Positions 15,267-21,362 of a stretch of DNA of 28,707 bases are shown in pieces (within the stretch, counting starts at the first letter, position 1; each line of letters begins with the position of its first letter). A program made the translations under genes and the position numbers. This DNA is from a virus, in the IMG/VR virus record IMGVR_UViG_3300044638_002366, positions 1-28,707 of that record; one strand, written 5' to 3'. The notes beneath the pieces were generated by a model. That model saw only the letters and a program-made list of their open reading frames with translations, was not told the origin of the DNA and searched no databases.

Positions 15267-15275
15267 ATAGTAGCA
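15267..15275 (-). promoter_or_regulatory. Extended -10 promoter of the leftward pair
   Basis: On the minus strand TGC-TACTAT is an extended -10 (TGn plus a four-of-six match to TATAAT). Six bases separate it from the ATG at 15260, so initiation would fall on or next to the start codon, giving leaderless mRNA. No convincing -35 box is seen, which an extended -10 does not need. Confidence 0.55.
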
Positions 15276-15393
15276 CATGTGGTAGAGTTTCAGTGCGGGT
15301 AACCGTGGGGCGGAAACTTCAAATGACGGATGACGGCAGTCAGCCTGATCGCTCCCCTGAACCACCATGAATTTTTATGGGGGGTAGGGGGGC

Positions 15394-15432
15394 GTTTCTT
15401 AAAATCTGGAATCAGGCAGCGTTTTAAGAAAC
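15394..15432. repeat. 11-bp perfect inverted repeat, operator candidate
   Basis: GTTTCTTAAAA (15394-15404) and TTTTAAGAAAC (15422-15432) are exact complements separated by 17 bases. The right arm ends about 20 bases before the -10 box at 15453, where -35 contacts would be. A repressor dimer or tetramer could act here. As RNA it could also form a hairpin, but it has no T run. The adjacent upstream DNA has G runs (GGGGGGTAGGGGGG). Confidence 0.5.
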
Positions 15433-15449
15433 CCGTTGTCGGTGTCGTA

Positions 15450-15458
15450 TGGTATAGT
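15450..15458 (+). promoter_or_regulatory. Extended -10 promoter of the replication block
   Basis: TGG-TATAGT is an extended -10, six bases before ATG 15465, the same spacing as on the opposite strand at 15267. The transcript should be leaderless. No -35 match lies at normal distance. Confidence 0.55.
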
Positions 15459-15464
15459 TCTCCT

Positions 15465-15557
15465 ATGACTAAATTACTTTGTTTGATATGTAGATCGCCT
15501 TTAGTAATGACTAAGGCTGGGTTTCAATGCTCCAATAAGGAGTGCGATGATGAATAA
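15465..15557 (+). CDS. 30-aa zinc-ribbon micro-protein
   Basis: MTKLLCLICRSPLVMTKAGF then QCSNKECDDE. CLIC (6, 9) and C-NKEC (22, 27) could form a small zinc site. The ATG follows the extended -10 by six bases; the longer upstream frame would not be transcribed. The downstream nuclease start lies within its last 11 bases, with a ribosome site (AAGGAG, 15537-15542) inside this gene, so translation is likely coupled. Could also serve mainly as a leader cistron. Confidence 0.55.
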   Translation: MTKLLCLICRSPLVMTKAGFQCSNKECDDE

Positions 15558-16290
15558 ATTACCTGAACATATATCGTACTCATCATTTACAACTTGGCAG
15601 GATTGCGGTTGGAAATATAAATTAACTAAAGTAGATCAAGTGCCAGAAGGTCATGCCGTCTGGTTTACTGGTGGTACTGCAGTTCACAAAGCCACAGAAT
15701 TATACGACCTTGAAGGTGGCAAATCCGAAGACATTTGGAACAAGGTCTGGTTTGAGCAGGTCAAAGAAGATGAAGAACTCAATGGCGACATGAGCACTTG
15801 GAAGTATGCCAAACGTGAGGACATGTCTTGGTGGTACGGAGAAGGCATCTGGATGCTAGATCGCTGGATTAAATTCCGTGAGCAGTGGGGCATCTATGAA
15901 GATTTTATTGAGAAGCAGTACGAAATACCTCTTGAAGATACTGTAGTCAAGATGGCTATTGATAGAGTGATGACTGATATGGATGGCAAGCGTGTTCTTG
16001 TCGACATCAAGACTGGAGCATCTGCTCAGCGTCATCCTCTGCAGTTGGCTATCTATGCTTGGGCTCTTTCTAAAGAAGGTATAATTGTCGACAAAGCAGG
16101 ATTCTGGGATGCTCGATCAGGGCACATCAGTCTCTGGTCGCTTAACAACCTAACATCTGATAGGATAGAAGAGATACTCAACACCTTTGATAAGGCTAGG
16201 AAGGCAGAAATGTTTATACCTAATCTTAAACAGTGTGGATATTGTGATGTCTCACATCACTGTAAATTCGTAAATTCTAGAGCAGAATAG
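15547..16290 (+). CDS. PD-(D/E)XK exonuclease with Fe-S cluster, Cas4/RecB-like
   Basis: 247 aa. The conserved elements of the RecB-nuclease fold are all visible: His47 in GTAVHKATE, Asp139 in AIDR, Asp153-Ile-Lys155 in LVDIKTG, and Gln166-L-A-I-Tyr170. Four cysteines, Cys20 near the N-terminus and Cys230, Cys233 and Cys239 at the C-terminus, match the 4Fe-4S staple of AddB, Cas4 and related enzymes. It would degrade or resect DNA ends in replication or recombination. Its position before a RecA/DnaB-type ATPase supports this. Two ATGs (15547, 15550) are possible; the second has better spacing. No CRISPR array is in the window, so a spacer-acquisition role has no support. Confidence 0.8.
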   Translation: MMNKLPEHISYSSFTTWQDCGWKYKLTKVDQVPEGHAVWFTGGTAVHKATELYDLEGGKSEDIWNKVWFEQVKEDEELNGDMSTWKYAKREDMSWWYGEGIWMLDRWIKFREQWGIYEDFIEKQYEIPLEDTVVKMAIDRVMTDMDGKRVLVDIKTGASAQRHPLQLAIYAWALSKEGIIVDKAGFWDARSGHISLWSLNNLTSDRIEEILNTFDKARKAEMFIPNLKQCGYCDVSHHCKFVNSRAE

Positions 16291-16298
16291 GAATAAAA

Positions 16299-16721
16299 AT
16301 GCCTGGTAACTTTCAAGTAAGTAGTAAACTACCTGATGGTCGTATCTTCGTGGTAGCAGGGGAAACATACACAGACTTCTGTGCAGCCCTTGAAAACGCA
16401 GTCGGAATCGAAGAGTCTCAAGATGTACTCAAGGTTATGGCTCAGTCACTTGTAGGGGCTCCAACAAGTCCAGTACAAGCCGTGTCTAATGTTCGTGATG
16501 CATTTCCAAATGCACAAGTCGACCATACTGCACATCCGACACAAACATCTAGCATTGCACCACAAGGACGTTCATGCGTTCACGGTGGAATGACTAAGCG
16601 CCAAGGTAACGGTGCTAAGGGTCCATGGAAGGGTTACATGTGTCCAACACCAAAGGGAACAGCAGATCAATGTGATCCAGTATTTATCCGTCGTAATGAT
16701 GCAGAATGGAACACATTCTAA
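16299..16721 (+). CDS. Replication-region protein with C-terminal zinc-ribbon
   Basis: 140 aa. The N-terminal half looks like a small beta-alpha domain (VSSKLPDGRIFVVAGETYTD). A Pro/Thr-rich linker follows (about 72-92), then a C-terminal module with GRSCVHGGMTKRQGNGAKGP, WKGYMCPTPKG and DQCDPVF (about 93-130), carrying three Cys and one His for zinc. The C-terminal module recurs in actinophage replication proteins as I remember them. Position between an exonuclease and an ATPase makes single-stranded DNA binding possible. A weak AGGA lies before the ATG. Confidence 0.65.
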   Translation: MPGNFQVSSKLPDGRIFVVAGETYTDFCAALENAVGIEESQDVLKVMAQSLVGAPTSPVQAVSNVRDAFPNAQVDHTAHPTQTSSIAPQGRSCVHGGMTKRQGNGAKGPWKGYMCPTPKGTADQCDPVFIRRNDAEWNTF

Positions 16722-17510
16722 ATGAGAACATTAGCCCGTGCCGTAGGTACTAAAGACATCGGTGGCGAACCATTGCCATCAGTCTTTCGTACATTTGATA
16801 TTAATAAAGTCATCTTCCGTAGGTCAGAAGTATCGATGATTGCTGGCACTCCTGGTGCTGGTAAGTCGACGCTTGCTCTTGCGGTTGCGTTACGGTCTAA
16901 AGTTCCAACACTGTACGTATCAGCAGATACAAATGCCCATACAATGGCTATGCGTCTGCTATCAATGATTACTGGCAAACCTCAGAGTGACGCTGAAATG
17001 TTACTCAATGATGATGTTGCTGGTAGTCGACAAACTATCAATGATTCCTCGGGGCATATCTTCTGGTCATTTGAGTCAGCACCAACGCTGTCAGATCTTG
17101 ACCAAGAGGTACAAGCATTCGAGGAATTGTGGGGTTGCTCGCCGACTCTCATTGTTATCGATAACCTTATGGATATTGCTAATGATGGTGGGGAAGAGTT
17201 TGCGAGTATGCGCTCCACAATTAAGGAACTCAAGTACTTGGCTAGGGATACCAATGCTTGCGTTCTTGTACTGCACCATACAAAGGAATCATACGTTGGG
17301 TCACCATGTCAACCGAGGTCAGCCCTCCAAGGCATGGTGGCACAACTTCCTGCTTTAATCTGTACAGTTGGAACAGATGCTCCTGGCTTTATTGCAGTAG
17401 CACCTGTGAAGAACCGTTATGGTAAAGCAGATCCGACAGGCGCAACAGCGTTTTGGTTGCAGTTTAACCCTGAGATAATGGATGTCTCAGATATACCTGA
17501 AAGGGTGTAA
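16722..17510 (+). CDS. RecA/DnaB-type ATPase, replication helicase or loader
   Basis: 262 aa, starting on the base after the previous stop. Walker A is AGTPGAGKST (41-50), Walker B LIVIDNL (143-149), and a HHTKES motif (185-190) matches the nucleotide-sensing loop of DnaB and RepA-type helicases. Arg199 in RSALQG and KNRYG (230-234) match later DnaB or KaiC motifs. With no N-terminal DnaB domain it corresponds to the bare RecA core, like RepA of AAA_25 type. It should power DNA unwinding or protein loading at the phage fork. The primase lies 1.8 kb downstream in the same block. Confidence 0.75.
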   Translation: MRTLARAVGTKDIGGEPLPSVFRTFDINKVIFRRSEVSMIAGTPGAGKSTLALAVALRSKVPTLYVSADTNAHTMAMRLLSMITGKPQSDAEMLLNDDVAGSRQTINDSSGHIFWSFESAPTLSDLDQEVQAFEELWGCSPTLIVIDNLMDIANDGGEEFASMRSTIKELKYLARDTNACVLVLHHTKESYVGSPCQPRSALQGMVAQLPALICTVGTDAPGFIAVAPVKNRYGKADPTGATAFWLQFNPEIMDVSDIPERV

Positions 17511-17511
17511 T

Positions 17512-17604
17512 ATGTCTACTATCATTCCACTTCCCGATTGGGGAAGCCCGACTCAACCTCAGCCAGACTGGTACGAGGATGAAGAAGATGATGATGACGA
17601 GTAA
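17512..17604 (+). CDS. 30-aa acidic micro-protein
   Basis: MSTIIPLPDWGSPTQPQPDW then YEDEEDDDDE. Half Pro/Trp-rich and half acidic. Preceded by AAAGGG at suitable spacing, starting one base after the ATPase stop, and overlapped by the next gene in another frame. Acidic tails with an aromatic end are used by single-stranded DNA-binding proteins to recruit partners, and this could be such a peptide on its own, or a DNA mimic. Coding is supported by composition and packing only. Confidence 0.45.
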   Translation: MSTIIPLPDWGSPTQPQPDWYEDEEDDDDE

Positions 17605-17800
17605 AAGTATATCGGAGTTAAAACCCGACTATACAAGGGCGATGGATATTCGTGGTGAACCAACCTCGGTATGCATCTGTGGGAGTTTCGTATGGAATCT
17701 CAAGGTATCATTCGCAGAGGATGGTACAATTGGGATGTATTTCAGAGATATGGAGTGTGCTGACTGTGGAACACAGGCAACTGCCCCAATTGAGGAGTAA
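17579..17800 (+). CDS. Zinc-ribbon protein, conserved actinophage type
   Basis: Up to 73 aa. A conserved core, RGEPTSVCICGSFVWNLKVS, is followed by YFRDMECADCGTQATAP, giving two pairs (CIC and CADC) of a zinc-ribbon. Starts at 17579, 17588, 17591 or 17594 all lie inside the previous gene; ATG 17641 (MDIRGEPTSV) is a shorter option. The core resembles small proteins encoded near replication genes in other actinophages, from memory. Followed by GAGGAG serving the next gene. Confidence 0.65.
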   Translation: MKKMMMTSKSISELKPDYTRAMDIRGEPTSVCICGSFVWNLKVSFAEDGTIGMYFRDMECADCGTQATAPIEE

Positions 17801-17802
17801 TA

Positions 17803-18234
17803 ATGAAACTATCAACGTACGCGTGGATAATGGCTGCTGTAATCTTTGTGGGTACACTGCCACACACTGTGGGTGCGATGTTTTCGCTGAAACGTATAAA
17901 CGAGATGGTTCAAGTGAGTGCGGTGCACCCATGCGAAACATCGATTGGATATATGAAGAAGGCTGCGAAACGTATCGGACGCGCGAAAGTTATGGCTATA
18001 TACAAGAGTAACTACGAGTGGAAATCACTCTATACTCTTTGGAGTAGAGAATCTCGCTGGGATTATACAGCGAACAATCCTACTTCATCAGCATATGGCA
18101 TACCTCAGATGTTAAATATGTCAGAGGATACACCTATGGTCCGTCAAATTGACCTTGGGTTGAAGTACATCAAGAGTCGTTACGGCTCACCGTCAAAGGC
18201 ACTAGCCTTTCACAACAGAAATGGTTGGTACTAA
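17803..18234 (+). CDS. Transglycosylase-like (SLT) protein with N-terminal membrane segment
   Basis: 143 aa. A strong ribosome site (GAGGAG, five bases before ATG) fixes the start. Residues 5-25 (TYAWIMAAVIFVGTLPHTVG) form a signal peptide or anchor. The C-terminal part has WSRESRWDYTANNPTSSAYG, IPQ, GLKYIKSRYG and ALAFHNRNGWY, the core of SLT-type lysozyme-like domains; Glu in RESRWD is the expected catalytic acid. Such domains cut peptidoglycan glycan strands. It lies in the replication block, far from the CHAP lysin. Residues 25-65 lie in a region where another frame also looks coding (17823-18011), so the N-terminal portion is less secure. Confidence 0.65.
   Translation: MKLSTYAWIMAAVIFVGTLPHTVGAMFSLKRINEMVQVSAVHPCETSIGYMKKAAKRIGRAKVMAIYKSNYEWKSLYTLWSRESRWDYTANNPTSSAYGIPQMLNMSEDTPMVRQIDLGLKYIKSRYGSPSKALAFHNRNGWY
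17823..18011 (+). CDS. Possible overlapping Cys-rich gene in alternative frame
   Basis: Inside the 5' part of the transglycosylase-like gene, another frame from GTG 17823 to the stop at 18011 reads MDNGCCNLCGYTATHCGCDV then FAETYKRDGSSECGAPM. Its Cys spacing (CC--C, C-C, C) resembles a zinc finger, and its codons look closer to the neighbours than the GCG, GTG and CTG-rich codons of the other frame. It lacks a ribosome site. It could be a real overlapping gene, a relic of a displaced gene, or chance. Confidence 0.3.
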   Translation: MDNGCCNLCGYTATHCGCDVFAETYKRDGSSECGAPMRNIDWIYEEGCETYRTRESYGYIQE

Positions 18235-18575
18235 TGAGCAGTGCTGCTAAAGCCAAAGGCTCTAAAGCAGAACGCGATGTAGTTAACTATCTTCAAACGT
18301 GGTTCCCGTATGCAGAACGTCGGCTTGCGGGAGCCACGGAAGATAAAGGTGACATCGCTGGTATCAACGGTGTCTGCATTGAAGTTAAAGATCATGCAAA
18401 GATGGCACTCGCTGGCTGGATAGAAGAGATGACCTTAGAAACCAAACATGCTAAAGCATGGACTGGTGTAGTAATTCACAAGCGCAAAGGCAAAGGCAGT
18501 CCAGCGGACTGGTATGCTAGTATGCCTGTCTCAGTATGGGTAGAACTACTACGAAAGGCTATGGAACGTGAATAA
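18234..18575 (+). CDS. PD-(D/E)XK resolvase-like nuclease
   Basis: 113 aa when read from the TAATG overlap at 18234 (three further residues upstream are unlikely). It has KGSKAERDVVNYL with Glu13, then KGDIAG with Asp40, and IEVKDH with Glu50 and Lys52, the usual metal site of small Holliday-junction resolvase-like nucleases. The size suits an archaeal-Hjc-like or VRR-NUC-like fold. It may resolve branched replication intermediates before packaging or act as a general endonuclease. The assignment rests on motif order only. Confidence 0.7.
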   Translation: MSSAAKAKGSKAERDVVNYLQTWFPYAERRLAGATEDKGDIAGINGVCIEVKDHAKMALAGWIEEMTLETKHAKAWTGVVIHKRKGKGSPADWYASMPVSVWVELLRKAMERE

Positions 18576-18645
18576 TTTATTAATGTTTTTACAGTTATCT
18601 TTAATGGAATTGCTTGCAGTTATTCAACTATTGCTTTGCCTTTAA
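18568..18645 (+). CDS. Possible 25-aa hydrophobic peptide
   Basis: A frame from GTG 18568 reads MNNLLMFLQLSLMELLAVIQ and then LLLCL. It overlaps the nuclease end and stops three bases before the methyltransferase ATG, filling an otherwise empty gap. The peptide would be one membrane helix. No clear ribosome site; it could equally be AT-rich spacer that reads hydrophobic by base composition. Confidence 0.25.
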   Translation: MNNLLMFLQLSLMELLAVIQLLLCL

Positions 18646-18648
18646 CAA

Positions 18649-19293
18649 ATGATTATCTTTGATTTCTTCTCTGGCACTGGTAGTGCTACTCAAGCATTCA
18701 AAGATGCAGGTCATCAGGTCTATTCATTTGAACTCAATGGAAATTTTGATGCTACAGAACATGTTAATTTACTTGAGTTAACTGCTGAGTATCTCATTGA
18801 GAAGTACGGTCAACCCGACTTTATATGGGCTTCACCGCCTTGTACAGCATTCTCTATTGCATCTGCTAAGCACCATTGGGAAGCAGGACAGAAGATCCCT
18901 GTGCCTAAGACTGAACTAGCAGTAGAGTCTATTGATTTAGTTATTCACACATTAAAATTAATTAAGCAGTTGAACCCACGCTATGGATGGCTCATGGAGA
19001 ACCCTAGAGGTATGCTCCGTAAGTTAAAGATAGTCGCTGGTTTACCACGCAGAACACTTACGTATTGCCAGTACGGCGAAGAATATATGAAGCCTACAGA
19101 TTTATGGGGTGCAGTCCAAGGTTGGACTCCACGCCAGCCATGTAAAGCAGGTATGCCTTGTCATAAATCCTCACCTAGAGGTTCACACAACAAAGGCTTA
19201 CAAGGTATAGCAGACGTAGTAGAACGATCTCGTGTACCCTATGATCTTGGAAAAGAAATATTAGAGGTGATAGATGCAAAGCGAAAAGCCTGA
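18649..19293 (+). CDS. DNA cytosine-5 methyltransferase-like protein
   Basis: 214 aa. Motif I is DFFSGTGSA (5-13), the SAM-binding loop; motif IV is ASPPC (61-65) with the catalytic Cys65; motif VI is MENPRG (116-121) with the Glu that protonates cytosine. The target-recognition part is short (LPRRTLTYCQYGEEYMKPTD), and the protein is far smaller than standalone Dcm enzymes, so recognition may be relaxed or depend on partners. It would methylate phage DNA, perhaps to evade host restriction. No matching restriction enzyme is nearby, although an HNH gene follows at 21054. No ribosome site is obvious before ATG. Confidence 0.75.
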   Translation: MIIFDFFSGTGSATQAFKDAGHQVYSFELNGNFDATEHVNLLELTAEYLIEKYGQPDFIWASPPCTAFSIASAKHHWEAGQKIPVPKTELAVESIDLVIHTLKLIKQLNPRYGWLMENPRGMLRKLKIVAGLPRRTLTYCQYGEEYMKPTDLWGAVQGWTPRQPCKAGMPCHKSSPRGSHNKGLQGIADVVERSRVPYDLGKEILEVIDAKRKA

Positions 19294-19654
19294 TATTACT
19301 GCCATCCTAGAAAACTACGGTGCAACTGTACCTGTGCGAATAGGATGGGCTAAAATGAAGTGTCCATTTCACGACGATTCACACGCATCATCTGCCGTGA
19401 ACTTAAGAGAGAATATCTTTAAGTGTCACGGATGTCAGATGAAAGGCGACGGATATGCTATAATTATGGCTAAAGAGGGGGTTGAATTTCTTGAAGCAGT
19501 CAACATCGCAAAGAGAATCCTTGACTCGTGCGGCAAAGTATTACCACAGCGCCCTGCACGAAGCGGAGGATTACCTCGCAGAACGGGGAATCACTTTAGA
19601 GCAAGCAACGAAGGCTCGATTGGGCGTCGTGCTAGAACCGCTAACGGGGCATGA
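19274..19654 (+). CDS. DNA primase, CHC2 zinc-finger part (frame-split)
   Basis: The first 85 or so residues are a CHC2-type primase zinc domain: Cys30 and His33 in MKCPFHDDSHASS, Cys51 and Cys54 in FKCHGCQMKGDG, then GVEFLEAVNIAKRIL (69-83). A site AGAGGTGA precedes the ATG. After about residue 83 the frame becomes unlike a primase (Arg/Ala/Gly-rich, to a stop at 19654), while the true continuation lies in the +1 frame (19482-20114). The zinc domain would select template sites for RNA primer synthesis. Either a shifted ribosome, separate halves, or a sequence error explains this. Confidence 0.7.
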   Translation: MQSEKPDITAILENYGATVPVRIGWAKMKCPFHDDSHASSAVNLRENIFKCHGCQMKGDGYAIIMAKEGVEFLEAVNIAKRILDSCGKVLPQRPARSGGLPRRTGNHFRASNEGSIGRRARTANGA

Positions 19655-20114
19655 ACAATATGTCAACCGTTTATCTATTCCCTACCTCACGCGTTCGGGG
19701 GTGGTTGACCTTCGATTCAGGTCGATGGACTCAACAGAACCAAAGTATATGGGACTATCGGGTGCGACTACGCACCTCTATAACGTGGCGTCGTTCTTCC
19801 GCGCAACCTCATATATTTCTATATGCGAGGGTGAAATTGACACGATCACGTTGGATCATGTTTGCGGGATACCTGCGGTTGGTGTACCAGGGGTCAACAA
19901 CTGGAAGAAACACTACTCAAGGCTCTTAGCAGACTTTGATAAAGTATTTCTATTTGCAGATGGTGATAATGCTGGAACAGAATTTGGTAAATCATTATCA
20001 AGAGAACTTGGAAATCTCGTGGTAGTGCAAATGCCCGAAGGAGAAGATGTGAATTCTATGTATCGCACACACGGTGCTGAATACTTTAAACACAAGATTG
20101 AGAGCGCACAATAA
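19482..20114 (+). CDS. DNA primase, TOPRIM part (frame-split)
   Basis: The catalytic half of the primase. Conserved parts: EAEDYLAERGITLEQATKAR, the strand-rich PYLTRSGVVDLRFRSMD, then the TOPRIM signatures CEGEID (115-120, metal-binding Glu) and FADGDNAG (158-165, Asp pair), with GIPAVGVPG between. No ATG occurs in this frame before residue 82; possible starts are TTG 19482 or TTG 19491, the latter with GAGGGGG about nine bases upstream. Joined to the preceding frame by +1 near 19520 the whole enzyme would be about 280 aa, a normal size for a small phage primase. Confidence 0.7.
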   Translation: MNFLKQSTSQRESLTRAAKYYHSALHEAEDYLAERGITLEQATKARLGVVLEPLTGHEQYVNRLSIPYLTRSGVVDLRFRSMDSTEPKYMGLSGATTHLYNVASFFRATSYISICEGEIDTITLDHVCGIPAVGVPGVNNWKKHYSRLLADFDKVFLFADGDNAGTEFGKSLSRELGNLVVVQMPEGEDVNSMYRTHGAEYFKHKIESAQ

Positions 20115-20458
20115 TGTTAGTTCCTGTTGATGGACATTTCGTCTGCGAAGATAAGTGTGATTTTACTACTTGTGACATCTTTGAATTCTTAGATCATTGT
20201 GGTGTTGAGTTCTCATGGGGCGTCAAGTTAAGCAAGCGTTACTCATTTGATCTGTTTACTTTCCTACATCAATTAAATCGTCTGATAGACGAAGGTGATG
20301 GGGATGCTATCTATGACCACGTTCAAAACGCCACACTCATGATGGTCAATGCTAGCGACGATGAACTCGAGCCGTTCATAGAGGAGATGGTTGTTGCTGC
20401 AGAAATGGACGATGTATTGGAAGGCGTGGAAAAACTACTCAAGGAGAACAATGACTAA
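20114..20458 (+). CDS. Acidic hypothetical protein
   Basis: 114 aa, start overlapping the primase stop (TAATG). Four Cys and His residues in the first 30 residues (HFVCEDKCDFTTCD) may bind metal. The rest is acidic and helical (LFTFLHQLNRLIDEGDGDAI, then DDELEPFIEEMVVAAEMDD). I do not recognise a family. It overlaps the next gene by eight bases. Placement in the replication block suggests a regulatory or accessory role. Confidence 0.7.
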   Translation: MLVPVDGHFVCEDKCDFTTCDIFEFLDHCGVEFSWGVKLSKRYSFDLFTFLHQLNRLIDEGDGDAIYDHVQNATLMMVNASDDELEPFIEEMVVAAEMDDVLEGVEKLLKENND

Positions 20459-20831
20459 CTACACGGATCAGGTAAATGTGTATCGTGAGATAACAAAAAT
20501 AGCACCTCATGAACTCAAAAAAGCAGTGTCTAGCACTGACTTTAGACCACCTCAGAAGTTTGATCTTGATGTCATGAAAACCTTTGAGGAACTAGAAACG
20601 CTCCTGCTTCGCAAGCATAAAGATTACGGTCCAAAGAACATCGCATTAGCGCCAGGGGGTCCAATCAATGGGCTCCGTGTCCGTATGTGGGACAAGATGG
20701 CTCGTATAAATAACCTAGTAGACAACAAGGTAGAAGGTCTCAACGAACCTCTTGAGGATTCATTCGCAGACCTCGCAAACTATGCTATAATAGGACTAAT
20801 GGTACTGAGAGGACAATGGCCAAATGAATAA
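20451..20831 (+). CDS. Nmad1/DUF1599-like nucleotide-associated protein
   Basis: I use ATG 20451, preceded by AAGGAG, giving 126 aa. The core LETLLLRKHKDYGPKNIALA, then GLRVRMWDKMARINNL and EPLEDSFADLANYAIIG, matches what I know as nucleotide modification associated domain 1 (DUF1599), an all-helical domain related in fold to MazG-like nucleotide pyrophosphohydrolases. Acidic residues in the helices would hold metal and a nucleotide. It may adjust the nucleotide pool or support modified DNA, in line with the methyltransferase upstream. Confidence 0.75.
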   Translation: MTNYTDQVNVYREITKIAPHELKKAVSSTDFRPPQKFDLDVMKTFEELETLLLRKHKDYGPKNIALAPGGPINGLRVRMWDKMARINNLVDNKVEGLNEPLEDSFADLANYAIIGLMVLRGQWPNE

Positions 20832-21057
20832 AGTTACATGGATTACAAAGCACGGCGAATTATTGGAAAACAAATTAAAAGAAGCAAATAATGAAATTGA
20901 TGAACTTAAAACTCGTATTGCTTCAATTGAGTCAATTCTATTAATGTCTGGAATTATTGAGCGTTTAGACATGACAGATATTATTTCAATAGAAGATAAT
21001 GATCCTTGGAGTTTTTACTCAAAGACACATTATAAAGTTAAGAAGGTTACTTCATGA
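20824..21057 (+). CDS. Coiled-coil hypothetical protein
   Basis: 77 aa. A coiled-coil helix (LLENKLKEANNEIDELKTRI then ASIESILL, about 12-40) is followed by an acidic region and a basic end (HYKVKKVTS). No family recognised. It overlaps both neighbours by a few bases and so is probably co-translated with the HNH gene. Confidence 0.65.
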   Translation: MNKVTWITKHGELLENKLKEANNEIDELKTRIASIESILLMSGIIERLDMTDIISIEDNDPWSFYSKTHYKVKKVTS

Positions 21058-21362
21058 GAAAAATATTTGGACCTTACAAAGGCAGCAAAGCAAATGGCGG
21101 ACGTCCAATTTACGTCTTCAAGAGAAAGAAAAAAGATGGCACGGTGGCTACGACTTCTAGCAATAAGGCTAGAGTTGATTACGAAGAAGCAACAGGTAAG
21201 AAATTACCACGTGGAACAGAAGTAGACCACAAAAATAACAAAGGTCGTGCTGGTGACGATAGGATTTCTAACCTTCGTACAATCTCTAAGAAAAAGAATG
21301 TCGGTCTAGAGAATAAACGTCGCGCTAAGAAGACACTCAAGAAAGCGACAAAGAAGAAATGA
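21054..21362 (+). CDS. HNH endonuclease
   Basis: 102 aa, starting in the preceding stop (ATGA). The HNH core is EVDHKNN (56-62, His59), DDRISNLRTIS (68-78, Asn73) and KKKN with Asn82. The N-terminus has RPIYVFKRKKKDGTVATTSS, a strand pair before the site, and the C-terminus is Lys-rich, likely for DNA contact. HNH genes in phages may be homing endonucleases or enzymes needed for packaging; this one is short and lies within the replication block, without intron or inserted-gene signs. Confidence 0.8.
   Translation: MRKIFGPYKGSKANGGRPIYVFKRKKKDGTVATTSSNKARVDYEEATGKKLPRGTEVDHKNNKGRAGDDRISNLRTISKKKNVGLENKRRAKKTLKKATKKK

Noticed and set aside
15547-16290. Cas4 of a CRISPR system
   Set aside because: The nuclease has Cas4-like Fe-S marks, but there is no repeat-spacer array and no cas1 or cas2, so a phage exonuclease is the better reading.
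17652-17822. N-terminal extension of the alternative Cys-rich frame
   Set aside because: This part is out of frame inside the zinc-ribbon gene at 17579 and reads as random sequence; only the section from 17823 looks coding.
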